From Desulfobacterales bacterium (lineage in GTDB: Bacteria; Desulfobacterota; Syntrophobacteria; B119-G9), in contig JALXAI010000568.1 in NCBI GenBank assembly GCA_026992215.1, positions 1-10,034 of the forward strand: a stretch of DNA of 10,034 bases, given 5' to 3'. Under the pieces are notes generated by a model. It was not told the DNA's origin and ran no database searches. It saw only the letters and a program-made list of their open reading frames with translations. Positions 3,909 through 10,034 of the stretch are shown here, piece by piece (the stretch's first letter is position 1; every line of letters begins with the position of its first letter). The position numbers and the translations under genes were made by a program.

Positions 3909-6900
3909 ATGGCGACTTCATTAGCCCACGAATACCGGGTGCGCAGAAATTTCGGTAAGATTCCTAAAATAGTGGAAATCCCGGATCTTATCAAGATGCA
4001 AAAAGAATCCTACGAACGCTTTTTGCAAAAAGACGTGCCCCCTTCTGAAAGAGAAGACAAGGGGTTGCAGGCCGTGTTCAAAGGCGTGTTTCCCATAAGG
4101 GATTTTACCGGCACGGCTTTGTTGGAGTTTGTGCAGTACACCTTTGGAGATGTCAAATATGATGTCGAAGAATGTCTGGCTCGCGGCATGACGTACGAGG
4201 CTCCGGTAAAAATTACCGTTCGCCTGGTGGTTTACGACGTGGATAAGGAGACGGAGACCAGGTCTGTTCGGGACATAAAAGAGCAGGAAGTTTACTTCGG
4301 AACCATACCGTTGATGAGCGAGAATGGAACTTTCATTATCAATGGTACGGAAAGAGTTGTGGTGAGCCAGTTGCACAGATCTCCTGGAATCTTTTTTGAC
4401 CATGACAAGGGCAAAACCGCCAAGGGAAAGATTCTGTATTCTGCCCGTATAATCCCCGCCCGCGGTTCCTGGATTGACCTTGAATTTGACACGAAGGACA
4501 TATTGAACGTCAGGATCGACAGAAGGCGGAAACTGCCTGTGAGTGTCCTGTTGAAGGCTCTTGGCTACTCCACGGAGGATCTGCTTAATTATTTTTATAA
4601 AGCAGAAAAGATCTTCATAAAACCCGACCATGTTGAAAGGCCGGTGAATCCTGAATTTCTGGTGGGTACCAGGTGCCCTGCAGATGTGTTACATCCGGAG
4701 ACCGGGGATATTCTTGTCAAGAAGAACAAGAAGATAGGTAAGGCCACGGTTAAGCGCCTTCTGGATGCAAATGTGAAGGTTATAGCCGGTGATGACGAGA
4801 TTGTATACGGTAGGGTTCTGGCGCACGATGTTGTTGACTTTTCGACGGGAGAGATCGTGGCGGAGTGCAACACCGAGATAACCCCTGAAGTCCTGGAGGC
4901 TTTCCGGGAGAGAGGGATAACGGAAGTTGAAGTGCTCTACCTTGAAGGGCCGGGTGTGAGCCCTTCCTTCAGAAACACTTTGCTTATAGACAAGGTGAGC
5001 AATAAAGACGAAGCTATTTTGCAAATTTACAGGCGCCTCAGGCCAAGCAATCCGCCGACCCTGGAGGTTGCCACGGAATTCTTCAACAACCTTTTCTTTA
5101 ATCCCGAAAACTACGACCTCTCCGAGGTTGGCAGGCTCAAAATCAACATGCAACTCGGGACAAACGTTCCCTTGCATGAAAGGACCCTTTTGCCCAGCGA
5201 TATAATGCTGGCCGTCAAAAAGCTTATTCACCTGAAAGAAACCCAGGGTCCCGTGGATGACATAGACAACCTTGGAAACAGGCGCGTGCGCTCAGTGGGA
5301 GAACTGCTGGAAAACCAGTACCGTATAGGGCTCGTGCGGATGGAAAGGGCCATCAAGGAACGAATGAGTCTCCAGGAAGTGGAAGCCCTGATGCCTCACG
5401 ACCTGATAAATGCAAAACCGGTCTCGGCGGTGGTGAAAGAGTTCTTTGGAACCAGCCAGCTGTCTCAATTTATGGATCAGACCAATCCGCTGTCAGAAAT
5501 CACCCACAAAAGACGACTGAGTGCTCTTGGGCCCGGTGGATTGACCCGCGAAAGGGCAGGGTTCGAAGTTCGTGACGTTCATGCCACCCACTACGGCAGG
5601 ATATGCCCCATCGAGACCCCTGAAGGGCCGAATATCGGTCTTATCGTATCACTGGCAACCTATGCCAGGGTGAATGAGTTCGGGTTTATAGAGACTCCTT
5701 ACAGGGTGGTGAAAGACGGAAGGGTCACGGACGAAGTCATGTACCTGAGTGCGATGGATGAGAAAGACTACCCCATCGCCCAGGCTAATGCTCCCGTTGA
5801 TGAAAACGGTTATTTCATTAACGAACTTGTTTCAACGAGAAAAGCCGGCGAATTCGTTATGGTTCACAGAGACGAAGTCCGTTACATGGACGTGTCTCCC
5901 AATCAGTTGGTGAGTGTCGCCGCGTCCCTGATCCCCTTCCTTGAAAACGATGACGCAAACAGAGCGTTGATGGGCTCCAACATGCAGCGACAGGCCGTAC
6001 CGCTGCTCAAAACCCGCGCTCCCCTGGTTGGCACTGGCATGGAAAGTGTCGTGGGGCGAAACGGCGGTGTTACGGTTATCGCCAAAAGAGACGGCGTCGT
6101 AGAAGACGTTGATGCCGACAGAATAGTCGTGCGGGCTACCGGTGATGACGCGGAAGACTCCCTTGTACCGGTGGTGGATATTTACAAGCTGACCAAGTTT
6201 AAAAGATCCAATCAGAATACCTGCCTCAACCAGAAACCGATAGTACGAAGAGGTGACATTGTCAAAAAAGGCCAGATTATTGCCGACGGCCCCTCTACGG
6301 ATATGGGTGAACTGGCCCTGGGCCGAAACGTGATGGTGGCTTTCATGAGCTGGGGAGGATATAATTTTGAGGATTCCATCCTGATTAACGAAAGGATCGT
6401 CAAGGAAGATGTATACACCTCAATACACATAGAAGAATTTGAGGTTGTAGCCAGGGATACGAAGCTCGGGAAGGAAGAAATCACGTGTGATATCCCGAAC
6501 ATTGGTGAAGAGGCCCTAAAAGACCTTGACGAAAGCGGCATCGTGAGAATCGGGGCCAAGATAAAGCCGGGTGATATCCTTGTCGGAAAGGTTACGCCCA
6601 AGGGAGAAACACAGCTTACACCGGAAGAAAGGTTGCTCAGGGCCATCTTCGGTGAAAAGGCCGGGGATGTTAAGGATACATCATTAAGGGTGCCTCCCGG
6701 TGTGGAGGGAACAGTCATAGATGCTAGAGTCTTTTCTCGCAAGGGGGTGGATAAAGACGCTAGAAGCGAGTTTATCGAGCAGCAGGAAATTGCGCGCCTT
6801 GAGAAGGACCTGAGGGATGAAACAAGCATCATCAAGAAGGCCGCGGTAAAGAAACTGGCGAAGTTGCTCGAGGGGAAAAAGCTTGCCCAGAACCTGAAAG

Positions 6901-8018
6901 ATGGCAGAAAGGTAATTGCCAAAAAGGGTGAAGATATAACGTTTGAGATACTGGAAAAGGCCGCTCCGGCTGCCTGGAGACAGATCTCCGTTCAGGACGA
7001 GCCTGAAATTTCCCTTCGCATCTCCGAAGTGGTTGACAGCTACGAACAGCAAATCCGGCTTGTTCGCAGGATCTTCGAGGACAAGGTCGAGAAGGTGAAG
7101 AGAGGAGATGAGTTGCCGCCCGGTGTTATAAAGATGGTTAAAGTTTACGTGGCGGTGAAGAGAAAGCTCTCGGTGGGCGACAAAATGGCCGGGCGTCACG
7201 GTAACAAGGGAGTGGTATCCAGGATTCTTCCCGAGGAAGACATGCCGTTTTTTGCCGACGGGACTCCGGTCGACGTTGTGCTCAATCCGCTCGGAGTGCC
7301 TTCCCGAATGAACGTCGGCCAGGTTCTTGAAACGCACCTCGGCTGGGCGGCAAAAGGCCTTGGGGAGCAGCTTGCGGAAATGTTGAAGCGCTACCGGGAA
7401 GATGAAAAGGTGGAAGAGAAGCTGAAGAGAATTTATTCCCAGCTCGAGTTTGACAAATATTTCAAAAACGCTGACGAGAAGGATATAGAGCGGTGTATCG
7501 AGCAGTATAGAGAAGGTCTTCACATAGCTTCACCTGTTTTTGACGGCGTGGAGGAGGATGAAATAAAGAGACTGCTCAGGGAGGCGGAACTGCCTGAAAG
7601 CGGGCAGGTGACTCTTTACGACGGGAGAACCGGTGAGCCTTTTGACCAGAAAGTCACTGTGGGCATGATGTACATTATGAAGCTGCATCACTTGGTGGAC
7701 GATAAGATCCATGCCCGTTCCATCGGCCCCTACTCTCTGGTTACCCAGCAGCCCCTCGGTGGGAAAGCCCAGTTCGGAGGGCAGAGGCTCGGAGAGATGG
7801 AAGTTTGGGCCATGGAAGCCTATGGGGCCGCGTACGCCCTCCAGGAATTTCTAACGGTAAAATCCGACGACGTGGCCGGACGAACGAGGATGTATGAAAA
7901 AATCGTTAAGGGCGATAATACCCTTGAGGCCGGACTGCCCGAGTCCTTCAACGTGTTGATTAAGGAACTCCAGGCGCTGGCCCTTGATGTGCAACTGCTG
8001 GAAGAAGAACCCAATTAA
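3909..8018 (+). CDS. rpoB: DNA-directed RNA polymerase subunit beta
   Basis: RpoB is the second largest subunit of core RNA polymerase and forms one side of the active-site cleft. The full 1369 residues are present. The rifampicin pocket starts at residue 512 (FFGTSQLSQFMDQ) and continues through ITHKRRLSALGPGGLTRERA and IETPEGPNIGL (568-578). Q520, D523, H533, R536, S538, L540 and I579 all match the rifampicin-sensitive consensus, with numbering about seven above E. coli. GDILVGKVTPKGE is at 888-900. The active-site block GDKMAGRHGNKG is at 1090-1101 (K1092 and K1100), and DDKIHARS is at 1264-1271, where H1268 matches E. coli H1237. Between about 946 and 1065 is a charged helical insert like the lineage-specific insert of proteobacterial beta subunits; Gram-positive beta subunits (about 1190 residues) lack it. 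GGGAG (3899-3903) lies 5 bases before the ATG. No frameshift is seen. Confidence 0.99.
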   Translation: MATSLAHEYRVRRNFGKIPKIVEIPDLIKMQKESYERFLQKDVPPSEREDKGLQAVFKGVFPIRDFTGTALLEFVQYTFGDVKYDVEECLARGMTYEAPVKITVRLVVYDVDKETETRSVRDIKEQEVYFGTIPLMSENGTFIINGTERVVVSQLHRSPGIFFDHDKGKTAKGKILYSARIIPARGSWIDLEFDTKDILNVRIDRRRKLPVSVLLKALGYSTEDLLNYFYKAEKIFIKPDHVERPVNPEFLVGTRCPADVLHPETGDILVKKNKKIGKATVKRLLDANVKVIAGDDEIVYGRVLAHDVVDFSTGEIVAECNTEITPEVLEAFRERGITEVEVLYLEGPGVSPSFRNTLLIDKVSNKDEAILQIYRRLRPSNPPTLEVATEFFNNLFFNPENYDLSEVGRLKINMQLGTNVPLHERTLLPSDIMLAVKKLIHLKETQGPVDDIDNLGNRRVRSVGELLENQYRIGLVRMERAIKERMSLQEVEALMPHDLINAKPVSAVVKEFFGTSQLSQFMDQTNPLSEITHKRRLSALGPGGLTRERAGFEVRDVHATHYGRICPIETPEGPNIGLIVSLATYARVNEFGFIETPYRVVKDGRVTDEVMYLSAMDEKDYPIAQANAPVDENGYFINELVSTRKAGEFVMVHRDEVRYMDVSPNQLVSVAASLIPFLENDDANRALMGSNMQRQAVPLLKTRAPLVGTGMESVVGRNGGVTVIAKRDGVVEDVDADRIVVRATGDDAEDSLVPVVDIYKLTKFKRSNQNTCLNQKPIVRRGDIVKKGQIIADGPSTDMGELALGRNVMVAFMSWGGYNFEDSILINERIVKEDVYTSIHIEEFEVVARDTKLGKEEITCDIPNIGEEALKDLDESGIVRIGAKIKPGDILVGKVTPKGETQLTPEERLLRAIFGEKAGDVKDTSLRVPPGVEGTVIDARVFSRKGVDKDARSEFIEQQEIARLEKDLRDETSIIKKAAVKKLAKLLEGKKLAQNLKDGRKVIAKKGEDITFEILEKAAPAAWRQISVQDEPEISLRISEVVDSYEQQIRLVRRIFEDKVEKVKRGDELPPGVIKMVKVYVAVKRKLSVGDKMAGRHGNKGVVSRILPEEDMPFFADGTPVDVVLNPLGVPSRMNVGQVLETHLGWAAKGLGEQLAEMLKRYREDEKVEEKLKRIYSQLEFDKYFKNADEKDIERCIEQYREGLHIASPVFDGVEEDEIKRLLREAELPESGQVTLYDGRTGEPFDQKVTVGMMYIMKLHHLVDDKIHARSIGPYSLVTQQPLGGKAQFGGQRLGEMEVWAMEAYGAAYALQEFLTVKSDDVAGRTRMYEKIVKGDNTLEAGLPESFNVLIKELQALALDVQLLEEEPN

Positions 8019-8040
8019 AAAATCCTCTGAGGTGAGTATA

Positions 8041-8045
8041 GGAGG
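8041..8045 (+). promoter_or_regulatory. Shine-Dalgarno site for the TTG-initiated rpoC
   Basis: GGAGG lies 5 bases before the TTG at 8051. An in-frame TAG at 8039-8041 rules out any longer reading, and no ATG or GTG occurs near the conserved N-terminus, so this site settles the TTG start. Confidence 0.85.
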
Positions 8046-8050
8046 AAACC

Positions 8051-10034
<1,984 letters not shown>

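Noticed and set aside
6684..7523. Long - strand open frames within rpoB, such as this 279-codon one
   Set aside because: They are antisense to a complete, highly conserved coding region and have no recognised domain.

Overview
This window is a stretch of bacterial core translation and transcription genes. Every recognisable gene is on the + strand. The order is the end of tuf, rpmG, tRNA-Trp(CCA), secE, nusG, rplK, rplA, the L10 leader, rplJ, rplL, rpoB and the first 661 codons of rpoC. A tuf-rpmG-trnW-secE-nusG-rplKAJL-rpoBC order is common in Bacteria. RpoB is 1369 residues and carries the long insert before its active-site block that is typical of proteobacterial-type beta subunits. RpoC keeps its zinc cysteines and catalytic aspartates at the same residue numbers as E. 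coli. Together with moderate GC content and frequent TTG starts, this suggests a Gram-negative bacterium of the Proteobacteria/Desulfobacterota kind (former Deltaproteobacteria). That placement is an inference from remembered families, not from a search.

Bases 1-447 hold the EF-Tu C-terminus, a complete zinc-ribbon L33 gene and a tRNA-Trp with encoded CCA. The tRNA sits in a 159-base gap between rpmG and secE and must be cut out of the shared transcript. Bases 448-2540 hold secE (single membrane segment, long lysine-rich N-terminus), nusG, rplK and rplA, closely packed with no convincing internal promoter.

Bases 2541-2751 are an untranslated regulatory leader. It has the hallmarks of the L10 (rplJ) leader that binds the L10-L12 complex, including a long-range closing helix. 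A competing pairing could replace that helix. The leader is followed by rplJ (TTG start) and rplL. Bases 3722-3908, between rplL and rpoB, carry a hairpin plus U-tract that looks like a Rho-independent terminator or attenuator. It would let the cell make more stalk protein than polymerase. rpoB and rpoC follow, 32 bases apart, and rpoC starts with TTG.

I found no mobile element, CRISPR array, defence locus or unexplained long ORF. The window does not appear to hold a new biological system. The points worth a second look are small: a non-A base at tRNA position 14, the alternative folds of the L10 leader, an 11-residue tandem repeat in the L12-binding tail of L10 that suggests three L12 dimers per stalk, the secE start lacking a Shine-Dalgarno sequence, and the ambiguous nusG start.
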